Origin: Chlorobium sp.
GTDB lineage: Bacteria > Bacteroidota > Chlorobiia > Chlorobiales > Chlorobiaceae
Direction: 5' to 3'
Assembly (NCBI GenBank): GCA_028277225.1
Contig: JANQHB010000072.1
Location: 1 to 51,650 of the forward strand
Length of the DNA stretch: 51,650 nt
The translations under genes and the position numbers were made by a program. Each line of letters opens with the position of its first letter. Position 1 is the stretch's first letter. The notes beneath the pieces are model-generated. The model saw only the letters and a list, made by a program, of their open reading frames with translations, did no database searches and was not told the origin of the DNA. Positions 40,267 to 49,655 of the stretch are shown piece by piece.

Positions 40267-40962
40267 ATGCCGGGAAAAGTCATTGCAATAACGGGGATCG
40301 ATACCGGTATCGGTAAAACGGTTGTCACCGGTTTTCTTGCGCGCGTTCTCATGAAGGCCGGTATGCGTGTTATCACCCAGAAGCCGGTCGAGACCGGCGG
40401 CAGCGGTGTTTCGGCAGATATCCGGAAACACCGGGAGATGATGGGAATACCGCTGCAGGACGTCGATCGTGATGGTACAACGTGTTCATACCTTTTTTCC
40501 TGTCCGGCCTCACCGCATCTTGCGGCTGTGCTGGAAAAGAGAAGTATCGATATATCGGTTCTGGACCGTGCGACACAATCGCTCAGCGAACAATACGGCA
40601 TCGTTCTGCTTGAAGGGGCCGGAGGCCTGCTTGTTCCGTTTACCGGGGAGATGCTCTTTGCCGATTATGCTCAGGAGCGCTCATATCCGTTGATTCTCGT
40701 GTCTTCATCCCGGCTCGGCAGCATCAACCACACCCTGCTGTCCCTCGAGGCTTGCCGTAACAGGGATATCGATCTCTGTGCGTTGTTCTACAATCGTGCG
40801 GGAGGGAGCGACAAGACTATTGCGGATGATACGTTCGGCCTCCTGCAGAAAGCGGTCAGAAGATACGGTTTTACCTGTCCTGTGATCGACATTCCCGTGA
40901 TCGGCTCTGTTTGTCCGGACATGCCGAAAGATACGATAACAAGGATCATTCATGAATCTTGA
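40267..40962 (+). CDS. bioD: Dethiobiotin synthetase
   Basis: A 231-aa P-loop ATPase that closes the ureido ring of dethiobiotin from diaminopelargonate, CO2 and ATP. GIDTGIGKT (residues 10-18) is the modified Walker A of the family, QKPVETGG is the substrate loop, and LLEGAGGLLVPFTGEM is the Gly-rich ATP/product loop. The overlap with bioA is 11 bases. It begins directly after the repeat island, so its promoter status is uncertain. Confidence 0.92.
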   Translation: MPGKVIAITGIDTGIGKTVVTGFLARVLMKAGMRVITQKPVETGGSGVSADIRKHREMMGIPLQDVDRDGTTCSYLFSCPASPHLAAVLEKRSIDISVLDRATQSLSEQYGIVLLEGAGGLLVPFTGEMLFADYAQERSYPLILVSSSRLGSINHTLLSLEACRNRDIDLCALFYNRAGGSDKTIADDTFGLLQKAVRRYGFTCPVIDIPVIGSVCPDMPKDTITRIIHES

Positions 40963-42253
40963 TTTTGACAGGGAGCATATCTGGCATCCCTATACATCAA
41001 TGCAGGAGCCCCTGCCGGTATACCCGGTGAAATCCGCAAAAGGGGTGCATATCGAACTCGAAGACGGACGAAAGCTGATCGACGGCATGTCGTCGTGGTG
41101 GGCTGCGATTCACGGCTATAATCATTCTGTTCTCAACGAGGCGGTTCAAAGCCAGCTCGAAAAGATGAGTCACGTGATGTTCGGCGGTCTGACTCACGAT
41201 CCGGCAATCAGGCTTGCAGAGCACCTTGTGGAACTGACGCCTGAGTCCTTGAGCAAGGTTTTCTTCTGCGATTCCGGATCGGTTTCGGTCGAAGTGGCAA
41301 TCAAGATGGCCCTGCAGTTCCATCAGGCAGCGGGAAGGCCTCAAAAGCACAGACTCATAACGGTCAGGTCGGGTTACCACGGAGACACGTTCGCTGCCAT
41401 GTCGGTCTGTGACCCGGTTACCGGTATGCACGGCCTTTTCAGCAGGGTGCTGCCGCAGCAGATTTTTGCGGAGGCTCCCCGATGCGGATTCAACGAGCCC
41501 TGCGGCGAAGCGTGTGTCCGGGATCTGAAGGAAAAGCTCGAAAAACATCATCATGAAGTTGCTGCGTTTGTGATCGAGCCGGTTGTTCAGGGAGCCGGAG
41601 GGATGCGTTTCTATTCTCCCGAATATCTCAGGATCGCCCGGGAACTCTGTGATCGTTATGATGTGCTTCTGATTTTCGATGAAATCGCGACCGGTTTCGG
41701 GCGGACAGGCAAATTGTTCGCTCTCGAGTACACCGGGATCGTCCCGGACATTCTGTGCCTCGGCAAAGCGCTGACAGGAGGCTATATGACCCTGGCCGCA
41801 ACCTTGACGACCCATGAGGTTGCAGCGGTGATTTCCGGCAGCGCACCGGGCGTGTTCATGCATGGTCCGACATTCATGGCCAGTCCCCTGGCCTGTTCCG
41901 TGGCTGTGGCAAGTGTCGGGCTGCTTGAAGCCTCGAAGTGGAAAGAGAGCGTGATGAGAATAGAACAGGCACTGCTTTCCGGTCTCGAAGCATGCCGAAC
42001 CATTCCGGGAGTCAGGGATGTCCGTATTCTGGGTGCAATTGGCGTCGTCGAACTTCAGAAACCGGTCGATATGGCAGCAGCCCAGAAGCACTTTGTCGAA
42101 AGAGGCGTCTGGGTGCGCCCTTTCGGAACGCTGGTTTATCTCATGCCGCCCTATATTGTTTCGGAAGAGGAGCTGAAACAGCTTACTCAGGCTGTCTGCG
42201 ATGTTGTCGCTATCGAGGCGGCATCAGATGGAGGGCGCCATGACCTCCGATGA
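40952..42253 (+). CDS. bioA: Adenosylmethionine-8-amino-7-oxononanoate aminotransferase
   Basis: A 433-aa PLP aminotransferase that uses SAM as amino donor to make 7,8-diaminopelargonate. IWHPYTSMQEPLPVYPV is the signature N-terminus of BioA, GMSSWWAAIHGYNH the active-site loop, IFDEIATGFGRTG the PLP Asp243 and LCLGKALTGGYM the Schiff-base Lys272. Length and motif order are normal. The start overlaps bioD, and the 3' end overlaps the downstream methyltransferase gene by 14 bases. Confidence 0.94.
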   Translation: MNLDFDREHIWHPYTSMQEPLPVYPVKSAKGVHIELEDGRKLIDGMSSWWAAIHGYNHSVLNEAVQSQLEKMSHVMFGGLTHDPAIRLAEHLVELTPESLSKVFFCDSGSVSVEVAIKMALQFHQAAGRPQKHRLITVRSGYHGDTFAAMSVCDPVTGMHGLFSRVLPQQIFAEAPRCGFNEPCGEACVRDLKEKLEKHHHEVAAFVIEPVVQGAGGMRFYSPEYLRIARELCDRYDVLLIFDEIATGFGRTGKLFALEYTGIVPDILCLGKALTGGYMTLAATLTTHEVAAVISGSAPGVFMHGPTFMASPLACSVAVASVGLLEASKWKESVMRIEQALLSGLEACRTIPGVRDVRILGAIGVVELQKPVDMAAAQKHFVERGVWVRPFGTLVYLMPPYIVSEEELKQLTQAVCDVVAIEAASDGGRHDLR

Positions 42254-43472
42254 GCTGCAGCAGCTTCTCGAGCCGGGTGTGATGGAAGAGCTTCGGGTCC
42301 ATGAGCATGATGATCCGGCGGCATTTGCCATGAAGCATCATGGCCGAAGAGGTTTTCCTGTCAGGGCGTTTGCCGAGCAGATTGCCTGCAGAAAAAAGGC
42401 GCGCAGAAAACTGCCTGGGCTGTCGCAGAGGAGCCTTTTGTACACTACCCTGTCCCTTGAACAGGCATCGGGCGAAAGGACTGCCGGCTACAGATCCGGT
42501 CTTGAGGGAATGAAGGGCAACACAGTCCTTGACATGACTGGAGGACTCGGTATCGATTCCTTTTTCTTCTCGCGGCGTTTCGACAAGGTTATCTGTGTTG
42601 AAAGGGATCCTGTGCTTGCAGGGATAGCCGGGCACAATTTCAGGGAACTCGGAGCCGATAACATACAGATCATAACCGGCGACAGCATAGCATTTCTCAG
42701 GACCTGCCAGGACAAAAGTCTCGACTGGATATATATCGATCCGGCCCGCAGAAGAGGAGGAAAGCGAATCGTAACCCTTCAGCAAAGTGAGCCGAATGTA
42801 GCCGAACTGCACGATCTTCTGCTCCGTAAATCGCGCAACATCTGTATCAAAGCATCTCCTGCTCATGAAATAACTGCATTCAGGGGCATGCTGCCTTCGC
42901 TGAGGGAAATACTTGTCCTTTCGGTCGATCGTGAATGCAGGGAAATCCTGCTTTTTTGCAGAGAGGCTTCAGCCGGAGATGATCCTTTTCCGATCGTTCG
43001 TGCAGTCTGCCTGTCCGAAAACGGAGAAAGGGTATTCTCAACCGGCAAAGAGCCTTTTTCCGGCAAACAGGATATCGGGACTGTCGGCGCGTACCTTTAT
43101 GAGCCTGATCCGGCGATTATCAAGGCGCGCCTTGTTCCTGTTCTCGCCCGAATTCATGATATGCACTTTTTCAATTTCCATGTAGAACTGCTGACATCGG
43201 ACAAGCGGGTCGCGTCATTTCCCGGCAGGCGTTTCAGAGTCTGTGACATCCAGCCTTATAAACCCAGGTACTTCAGCCGCTACCTGAAAAATAACGGTAT
43301 AGGTGCGGCAAGTGTCCATCGTCGTAATTTCCCCTTGTCTCCTGACGAAATCAGGCGCCGGTACCGTTTGAAAGAAAGCCGCCGCCGCTTCCTGTTTTTC
43401 ACCAGGGACAGAGACGCCGCGCTCATCTGTATTGTTTGTGAGCGGGAACGTGTATCGGGTGATCCGGGGTGA
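42240..43472 (+). CDS. SAM-dependent methyltransferase with THUMP-like domain
   Basis: A 410-aa class I methyltransferase of the THUMP-like family. VLDMTGGLGIDSFFFSRRFD is motif I, ICVERDPVLAGIAGHNF carries the acidic ribose-binding residue, and WIYIDPARRRGGKRIV is the motif IV region with the IDPARR signature of this family. The C-terminal part (about residues 310-405) matches the THUMP-like domain. A nucleic-acid target is likely but unproven. The ATG at 42240 has GGAGG 6 bases upstream and overlaps bioA, so it is probably the last gene of the biotin transcript. Confidence 0.85.
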   Translation: MTSDELQQLLEPGVMEELRVHEHDDPAAFAMKHHGRRGFPVRAFAEQIACRKKARRKLPGLSQRSLLYTTLSLEQASGERTAGYRSGLEGMKGNTVLDMTGGLGIDSFFFSRRFDKVICVERDPVLAGIAGHNFRELGADNIQIITGDSIAFLRTCQDKSLDWIYIDPARRRGGKRIVTLQQSEPNVAELHDLLLRKSRNICIKASPAHEITAFRGMLPSLREILVLSVDRECREILLFCREASAGDDPFPIVRAVCLSENGERVFSTGKEPFSGKQDIGTVGAYLYEPDPAIIKARLVPVLARIHDMHFFNFHVELLTSDKRVASFPGRRFRVCDIQPYKPRYFSRYLKNNGIGAASVHRRNFPLSPDEIRRRYRLKESRRRFLFFTRDRDAALICIVCERERVSGDPG

Positions 43473-43687
43473 ATCGGCGTATTTTTTTGTTGCGGTAAAC
43501 ATGGTGTTGGGGAGTTTGGAGTGTTGTTTTTCTGTTAAATGTGCTTGGGGATTACGTTTTATTTGGATAACTCGTTAAAGATATATACATTAGTAGCCCG
43601 GCATAAAATATGTATGTCGTATAAGAAGTACATATAATGGCGTTTTTTTGATGGAAACGACCCCCATAACCCCCAATCATCAAGGCC

Positions 43688-44365
43688 ATGAAACACACAC
43701 CCCTATTGCGTACTACGCTCTGTATGTTGCTGGTTATGTTCTTTGCACCGATGCAGATGCTTGCTTTTTCCGCAAAAGATGTTGACGGCAATGAGTACAA
43801 GGCTGTTGAGATCAACGGACAGGTATGGATGGCAGAGAACCTGAATGTAAGCCGCTACCGTAACGGAGACCCTATCCGCCACGCAGCGACACCTGCCGAG
43901 TGGGAGGATGCCGCCAGGAAAAAACAGGGCGCCTGGTGTTATTATCGCAACCGTTCAGGAGATGGTGTCGTCTACGGTAAACTCTACAACTGGTATGCGG
44001 TCAACGATCCCAGGGGTCTTGCTCCAAAAGGATGGAAGATTCCGTCGGACAAGGACTGGGAAAACCTCGAGAGTGCTTTTGGCGGCAAAGTTTTTGCAGC
44101 CGGTAATCTCAAGGCAGCCGAGTTCTGGGGTTCCTATTGCAAACAGATAGCAGGCAAACCTGGATTCAGCGCTATCCCCAGCGGATATCGCCGCAGTGAC
44201 GGCCGATTCCTCTACAAAGGCATCAACGCGCTTTACTGGACGTCAACGGTTTTTGTACAGGGTTATGCCTGGTTCAGAAATGTTTCCAACAGAAATGCGT
44301 TTCTCTTCCGTAACGATACCTGTATGGAAAACGGTTTGTCGGTACGCTGCGTGAGAAGCAACTGA
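43688..44365 (+). CDS. Secreted FISUMP-domain protein
   Basis: A 225-aa protein with a signal peptide (TTLCMLLVMFFAPMQMLA) and one Fibrobacter succinogenes major paralogous (FISUMP) domain. AVEINGQVWMAENLNVSRYR is the family opening, YGKLYNWYAVNDPRGLAPKG the middle, GWKIPSDKDWENLESAFGG the next block, and NGLSVRCVRSN the end. The domain is found in many secreted proteins of the Bacteroidota/Chlorobiota/Fibrobacterota group. The function is not established. It stands alone between convergent neighbours. Confidence 0.85.
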   Translation: MKHTPLLRTTLCMLLVMFFAPMQMLAFSAKDVDGNEYKAVEINGQVWMAENLNVSRYRNGDPIRHAATPAEWEDAARKKQGAWCYYRNRSGDGVVYGKLYNWYAVNDPRGLAPKGWKIPSDKDWENLESAFGGKVFAAGNLKAAEFWGSYCKQIAGKPGFSAIPSGYRRSDGRFLYKGINALYWTSTVFVQGYAWFRNVSNRNAFLFRNDTCMENGLSVRCVRSN

Positions 44366-44414
44366 GGTCAATATGCTTTTGATACAGCGCCGGAGGATTA
44401 TGCCGGCGCTGCCG

Positions 44415-45350
44415 TTATTGTTCCGCGAGCAGTTTCTGCAACTCTTTCAGGGCAAGGCCGTAACGTAGTCCCTGAATACTTACACGCACGTGCGTTACAC
44501 CGAGGAGCCTCATGAACTGATGCAGGATCAGGGTTCCCATGGTAATGACGTCTGCCCTGCCTTCAGGCACGCCTCTTTCGAGAATCTGTTCCAGGGAAGA
44601 ACTACGCAGTTCATCAAGGAGCTGCCGGACGTCATCATAATGCAGTGTTGTATTGTGGATCTTCTCCGGATCAAATTCTTTTTCTCCGGAAACAAGATGT
44701 GCAATGGTTGTCAGTGTGCCCGCTACCCCGTAAACAGATTCCCTGCCGCTGAAAAATGGCTCAAGAGCCCCGGTAAGTTTTTCGTTGATCTCTTTCCTGG
44801 CAGCGAGGAACTCGGTTTCCGATGGCGGATGAGAAGTAAAGAAACGTTCCGTCAGCCTGACAGAGCCGATATCGAGGCTGATACTCTGCCTGATGGTATC
44901 GAGATTTCCCATGGTGATTTCCGTGCTTCCGCCTCCGATATCGATAACGGTAAACATATCCGGCAGGTCCGTCATTCCTGCAACGGCCCCTTTGAAGGCA
45001 AGTCCTGCTTCTTCCTCTCCTGTCAGTGTCTTGATGACAATGCCGCTTGACATGACAACCTCATCAATGATCTCCATACGGTTTTTTGCGTCGCGCAGAG
45101 CGCTCGTTCCTGCGGCAATAATACCCTCTGTTTCATTTTCTTTGCTGAATTCCTTGAAATCAAGCAGGCATTGGATCAGGCGCTGCATTGCCGCATGGTC
45201 GATGATCTTCTGTTCATCGACGTTTTTACCGAGACGAACGATGGTTTGTCGGTGAGCAACAGCTACAAGACGGTTTTCTGCCGGGTCGAGGTCGGCAATC
45301 AGGAGTAGTGCTGTATTGGTTCCTATATCGATAAAAGAGAAACGTTTCAT
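44415..45350 (-). CDS. ppx: Ppx/GppA-family phosphatase
   Basis: A 311-aa ASKHA-fold phosphatase. SFIDIGTNTALLLIADL is the phosphate-1 loop, TVIDIGGGSTEITMG the phosphate-2 loop, and VYGVAGTLTTIAHLV the third motif. Short proteins of this length, without the C-terminal HD part, are common in bacteria and act on polyphosphate or pppGpp; which one cannot be decided here. It begins 19 bases after prmA on the same strand and is probably the last gene of the nlpC-prmA-ppx cluster. Confidence 0.88.
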   Translation of the reverse strand: MKRFSFIDIGTNTALLLIADLDPAENRLVAVAHRQTIVRLGKNVDEQKIIDHAAMQRLIQCLLDFKEFSKENETEGIIAAGTSALRDAKNRMEIIDEVVMSSGIVIKTLTGEEEAGLAFKGAVAGMTDLPDMFTVIDIGGGSTEITMGNLDTIRQSISLDIGSVRLTERFFTSHPPSETEFLAARKEINEKLTGALEPFFSGRESVYGVAGTLTTIAHLVSGEKEFDPEKIHNTTLHYDDVRQLLDELRSSSLEQILERGVPEGRADVITMGTLILHQFMRLLGVTHVRVSIQGLRYGLALKELQKLLAEQ

Positions 45351-45369
45351 GGGTTTATGGATAAGATAA

Positions 45370-46227
45370 TTATGAAACCGGCTCGATCAGGCAGGAGAGC
45401 CATTCGTCTTCATAGAGCATCGTCGTGATTTCATAGTTCTGTCGTTCAAGCAGTTCTCTGAGCCAGGATTCGTCATAAACCATAATGCCCGAGATCAGAA
45501 CGTCGCTTTCCGGAGCCCTCGTGCGTATCGATGGCAGAATGCTGCCGATGACCTTTCGATTGATGTTGGCCAGAATAAGGTCGAACGGTTCGGCAAGCAA
45601 GGTGTCGTCTTCAGCGTCGAGCATTGCTATGCGGATATTCTCGGCATTGTTGTCGCTGATATTCTCCCGGGCGTTTTGAATTGCCCAGTCGTTGTTGTCC
45701 ACGGCAAGGATCGGGAGTGTGCTGCCAAGTTTTCTGCAGGCAATGGCAAGGACGCCGGTGCCGGCTCCAATATCAAGGATACGCTTGTCCTCGAGATTCA
45801 TACGCTCGAGCTGACGGAGCATCAGGCGGGTTGTTGCATGATATCCTGTGCCGAAAGACATTTTTGGATTGATCTTTATAACGATCCGGCCTGATGTGCT
45901 GTCGGCAGGCTCACTTTTCTGGACAATACGAATCCTTTCTGAAATATCGACAGGTTCAAGATGTGCTTCCCATTCGGCATTCCAGTTTCTGTCGGCCATG
46001 CTGCTGACCGTGAAAGGGGGTGGCGAGCCGAATGCCGTGGTCAGGATCCGGGTGATTCCCTCTTTTTTGTCTTCCGACCAGTCTTCTTCAGGCAGGTAGG
46101 CGAGGAGCATCTTGTCCTCTTCCTGGAAATATTCTATTCCTTCACCCGAAAGAAGCCCGATGCACGGCTCGATGTGTTCGGTCGGAAGGGTAAAGGTCAG
46201 TTCGATAAAATCACGGGAACGTACCAT
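45370..46227 (-). CDS. prmA: Ribosomal protein L11 methyltransferase
   Basis: A 285-aa SAM methyltransferase that trimethylates ribosomal protein L11. The N-terminal ferredoxin-like substrate domain spans about residues 1-80. INPKMSFGTGYHATTRLML (119-137) is the conserved PrmA lead, RILDIGAGTGVLAIACRKLG (149-168) the SAM site, and LILANINRKVI the NIN motif near the catalytic centre. Length is normal. It lies 50 bases downstream of the NlpC/P60 gene on the same strand. Confidence 0.92.
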   Translation of the reverse strand: MVRSRDFIELTFTLPTEHIEPCIGLLSGEGIEYFQEEDKMLLAYLPEEDWSEDKKEGITRILTTAFGSPPPFTVSSMADRNWNAEWEAHLEPVDISERIRIVQKSEPADSTSGRIVIKINPKMSFGTGYHATTRLMLRQLERMNLEDKRILDIGAGTGVLAIACRKLGSTLPILAVDNNDWAIQNARENISDNNAENIRIAMLDAEDDTLLAEPFDLILANINRKVIGSILPSIRTRAPESDVLISGIMVYDESWLRELLERQNYEITTMLYEDEWLSCLIEPVS

Positions 46228-46277
46228 AGATACAACAGTTTACGCCAGCCAAAATGAATTGTGCGGAGAAATATACA

Positions 46278-46904
46278 TTAATTCGACATTTCTTGTCCAC
46301 GCGTCAGGCTTTTCGGTACCGGTGGTGCCGGTTCAACGATCTCCAGAAGGCGTACAGCTCTGGCAAAACGTTTTCTGTAATACTTTTTATTGAGGTTATC
46401 CATGGTAATGCCGCGGCGGGAGGAGGCGTGGGCGAACAGGTCCCATCCGAGATAGATGCCGACGTGATCGATAGTGCCTCCCTTGATCCTGAAAAAAACC
46501 AGATCACCTCTTCTCAGTCCGGCGGGAGAAATTTTCTTTCCGAATTCAGAGAGCTGAGCAGATGTTCTGGGTATGTGAGCATCAAAGGCATCCCTGTAGA
46601 TGTATTGAACAAAACCGGAGCAATCGAACCCGCTTCTGGATTCGCCTCCCCAACGGTATTCGATACCGAAAAGGGAACTGATTTTTTCCAGCATGGTGAC
46701 AAGCTTGTTCTCGGGGATCCTGATCGGAAGCGGGGTATATTTTTTTGCATATTTTGCGCTATATTGATCGCCTTGAAGCCAGCTGCTGGAAGAGCAGCCG
46801 GATAAGGATACCACTAAACATACAAGCATGCACAGAGCCGGTATTCTATGGAAGAGGGCGGTGACTCGTTCGGGTTTTTCTTTTGCCTGTTCTAAACTGT
46901 GCAT
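46278..46904 (-). CDS. NlpC/P60-family lipoprotein peptidase
   Basis: A 208-aa lipoprotein with signal peptide and lipobox LSGC (Cys37). The NlpC/P60 domain has FGIEYRWGGES, SGFDCSGFVQYIY with catalytic Cys95, GDLVFFRIKGGTIDHVGIYL with His147, and LFAHASSRRG with the third residue His159. Such enzymes cut gamma-D-glutamyl-diaminopimelate bonds in peptidoglycan peptides. The ATG at 46904 opens the signal peptide; an in-frame extension to 47156 would run into the divergent lysC gene. Lipid anchoring suggests attachment to the outer or inner membrane. Confidence 0.9.
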   Translation of the reverse strand: MHSLEQAKEKPERVTALFHRIPALCMLVCLVVSLSGCSSSSWLQGDQYSAKYAKKYTPLPIRIPENKLVTMLEKISSLFGIEYRWGGESRSGFDCSGFVQYIYRDAFDAHIPRTSAQLSEFGKKISPAGLRRGDLVFFRIKGGTIDHVGIYLGWDLFAHASSRRGITMDNLNKKYYRKRFARAVRLLEIVEPAPPVPKSLTRGQEMSN

Positions 46905-47019
46905 TATTCGTTTTGTTTTTGAGGGGTAGTATGTCCGCAAGATCGTCTTTGAAGGCTGATTCGATTGAAAGAGTACGGACAGAACCTGAACATATAGTAA
47001 AGAAAAGATAAGAACTGAT

Positions 47020-48435
47020 ATGGCTGTAATGAAATTTGGCGGGACCTCCATCGGAACGGTTGCGGCGATGGAGAGGGCCATTGATATAGTGATGGCCGAG
47101 CGCGTGAGAGCCGTACCGGTGGTAGTGCTGAGCGCGTGTGGTGGCGTCACGAACAAACTGATCGAAATCGCGGAATCTGCAGGAAAAAGCGATATTGAAA
47201 AAGCGATGGCGCTTTCGGGTGAAATCAGGGCGCATCATCTTGAACTCGTCGAAGCACTTGTTCATGATCCGTCACGGCGGGAGGCTGCAAACATGGCGGT
47301 GATGAACTATGTCGACGAACTCGAGGAGCTGATCAAGGGCGTTGGTATTGTCGGAGAGCTGACTGCCCGTTCCTATGATTCCTTCTGCTCTTTCGGGGAA
47401 TTGCTCTCAACCACAGTGTTCAGTCAGGCACTTCTTGATTCCGGATGCGAGTCGACGTGGCTCGACATGCGCAGGGTGATGATCACCGATGATAATTTCA
47501 GCATGGCGCGTCCCCTGGATGAGATTTGCTCGAAAAACGCCCGTGATGCTATACGGCTTCTTCTCGAAAGCGGGAAAGTAGTTGTTACCCAGGGATTTAT
47601 CGGTTCAACAAAGGAGGGAAAAACAACAACTCTCGGCAGGGGCGGTTCCGATTATACTGCGGCTCTGCTTGGTGCATGGCTGCAGTCTGATGAAATTCAG
47701 ATATGGACGGATGTTGACGGGGTAATGACCTGTGATCCGAGACTGGTGCCTGAAGCTAAAAGCATACGCGTTATGACGTTTACAGAAGCCGCTGAATTGT
47801 CCTATCTCGGCGCCAAGGTGCTGCATCCTGACACCATCTCGCCGGCGGTACAGCAGAATATCCCCGTCTACGTTCTCAGTTCACATTATCCGGAATCAAA
47901 GGGTACGGTGATTACAAACAATCCTGAAACGCTTGAAGGTACAAGCTACAGCGGGCTTGTGAAGTCCATTGCGGTGAAAAAGGGGCAGTGTATCGTCAAT
48001 TTTCGATCAAACCGGATGCTTGGCAGGTACGGATTCATGGCCGAGATTTTCAGCATCTTTGCCCGCAATGGAGTATCGGTCGATATGGTATCGACTAGTG
48101 AAGTTTCTGTCTCGCTGACCGTCAGCAAGACTGCATCCCTCGAGGCGGTTCTGGATGAACTCAGGAACATGGGAGATGTTGAAATCGAGCCGGATGTTGC
48201 CACAATAAGTATTGTCGGAGACAACCTGAGAACCTCGAAAGGTGTTGCCGGCAGAATTTTTTCTGCTGTGAAAGGGGTGAACATCAGGATGATATCCCAG
48301 GGTGCATCGGAGATCAATGTCGGACTGGTTGTTGAGGAAGATGATGTTCCCGAAGCGGTCCAGGCCCTGCATCATCAGTTTTTTTCCGGCAGCGAAACGA
48401 GCAGTATATTTGAAAAACCGGCCAGTCAAGAATAG
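47020..48435 (+). CDS. lysC: Aspartate kinase
   Basis: A 471-aa aspartokinase, the entry step to lysine, threonine and methionine. VMKFGGTSIG (residues 3-12) is the kinase opening, GFIGSTKEGKTTTLGRGGSD the substrate and ATP site, and EIQWTDVDG-like 'IQIWTDVDGVMTCDPR' the ATP loop. The C-terminal part holds two ACT repeats (GFMAEIFSIFARNGVSVDMV and a second near VAGRIFSAVKGVNIRMISQG) for feedback control. It is a monofunctional kinase with no homoserine dehydrogenase domain. It is divergent to the NlpC gene. Confidence 0.93.
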   Translation: MAVMKFGGTSIGTVAAMERAIDIVMAERVRAVPVVVLSACGGVTNKLIEIAESAGKSDIEKAMALSGEIRAHHLELVEALVHDPSRREAANMAVMNYVDELEELIKGVGIVGELTARSYDSFCSFGELLSTTVFSQALLDSGCESTWLDMRRVMITDDNFSMARPLDEICSKNARDAIRLLLESGKVVVTQGFIGSTKEGKTTTLGRGGSDYTAALLGAWLQSDEIQIWTDVDGVMTCDPRLVPEAKSIRVMTFTEAAELSYLGAKVLHPDTISPAVQQNIPVYVLSSHYPESKGTVITNNPETLEGTSYSGLVKSIAVKKGQCIVNFRSNRMLGRYGFMAEIFSIFARNGVSVDMVSTSEVSVSLTVSKTASLEAVLDELRNMGDVEIEPDVATISIVGDNLRTSKGVAGRIFSAVKGVNIRMISQGASEINVGLVVEEDDVPEAVQALHHQFFSGSETSSIFEKPASQE

Positions 48436-48563
48436 CAGGCAGTCACCAGTTCAGAGTTGGCAGTGAAGGGGGGACAGTCAGGTGTGATTTTTTCAATGTC
48501 AGAGGCCATTAGCGGTGTATTAGCATTTGGTACGGGAGTTGGAAACGCAAAAAAATCTGGACT

Positions 48564-49550
48564 ATGGATTACAGGACGGCAGGAGTCGATATAAGTGCAG
48601 GTGAAGAGTTTGTCCGTTTGATCAAGCCGCAGGTGCGCAAGACCTTTACGAAGGGCGCCATGACCGACATTGGTGCATTCGGAGGATTTTTTCGTCCGGA
48701 CTTTGCCGGTTACGACGATCCTGTACTCGTCAGCAGCATCGACGGTGTTGGGACCAAGCTTAAGATCGCAGCCGAAATGGGGCGTTACGACACAATAGGG
48801 GCATGCCTTGTCAACCATTGTGTCAACGATATTCTGGTTTGCGGAGCAACACCGCTCTTTTTTCTCGATTACTATGCCTGCGGTCGGCTTCGCCCTGAGA
48901 TGGCGGCTGATGTTGTCAAAGGCATGGTTTCAGCCTGCACAGAAAACGGTTGCGCCCTGATCGGCGGGGAGACAGCCGAAATGCCGGGTGTCTATGCGAC
49001 TGACGACTTCGATCTTGCCGGGACGATTGTCGGCATCGTAGACAGGAACAGGATCATCAACGGTTCGTCGGTAGCCGAAGGTGACATTCTGATCGGACTT
49101 CCGTCAAACGGTTTGCACACAAACGGATATTCGCTTGCCCGAAAAGTATTCGAAGGCAGGATGAATCGGACTTTCGACGGGCTTTCAGGTGCGGTCGGGG
49201 ATGAACTTCTGAGCGTGCACCGCTCTTATCTGCAGGCAGTGAAACCTTTCCTTGATTCCCCCGATCTCCACGGGATGTCACATATAACCGGCGGCGGGCT
49301 ATTGGGAAACACCATGCGGATCGTTCCGGATGGGCTTGATCTCGATGTGGACTGGCGTTCATGGCAGGAGCCGGTTATTTTCGATATTATCCGCAGGGAG
49401 GGCAAGGTTCCCGAGCATGACATGCGGCGGACATTCAATCTCGGTATCGGGTTGGTGATGATCGTTGCGGCTGGTGCTGCCGACTCGTTTCTCGGGAAAT
49501 TGAATTCCTTGGGTGAAAATGCTTACATTATAGGCCGGACCGTTGCTTGA
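48564..49550 (+). CDS. purM: Phosphoribosylformylglycinamidine cyclo-ligase
   Basis: A 328-aa PurM (AIR synthetase), the fifth step of de novo purine synthesis. DYRTAGVDISAGEEFVRLIK is the opening, VSSIDGVGTKLKIA the ATP-binding loop, CLVNHCVNDILVCGATPLFF the dimer core, and IGGETAEMPGVY the Gly-rich motif. HITGGGLLGNTMRIVPDGLD is the substrate-binding block. All are intact and length is normal. It lies 128 bases after lysC, in a spacer with CAGTC-type short repeats. Confidence 0.94.
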   Translation: MDYRTAGVDISAGEEFVRLIKPQVRKTFTKGAMTDIGAFGGFFRPDFAGYDDPVLVSSIDGVGTKLKIAAEMGRYDTIGACLVNHCVNDILVCGATPLFFLDYYACGRLRPEMAADVVKGMVSACTENGCALIGGETAEMPGVYATDDFDLAGTIVGIVDRNRIINGSSVAEGDILIGLPSNGLHTNGYSLARKVFEGRMNRTFDGLSGAVGDELLSVHRSYLQAVKPFLDSPDLHGMSHITGGGLLGNTMRIVPDGLDLDVDWRSWQEPVIFDIIRREGKVPEHDMRRTFNLGIGLVMIVAAGAADSFLGKLNSLGENAYIIGRTVA

Positions 49551-49655
49551 TGACTGTTTTGCTGTCTTTCTTTTTCCAGAACAGCTCAATGTGATCATCA
49601 AAACGAACAGTAGCGTTCGTCATCTGCAGGCATGTAAAACAGAACCTGGACCATT

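Noticed and set aside
40997..42091. Minus-strand open frame of 364 codons opposite bioA
   Set aside because: It is the antisense of a strongly conserved aminotransferase and has His/Cys-rich content typical of shadow frames.
48436..48563. CAGTC-type repeats between lysC and purM considered as a CRISPR-like array
   Set aside because: Units are irregular, short and without constant spacers; they fit the same intergenic repeat family as the right end of the window.
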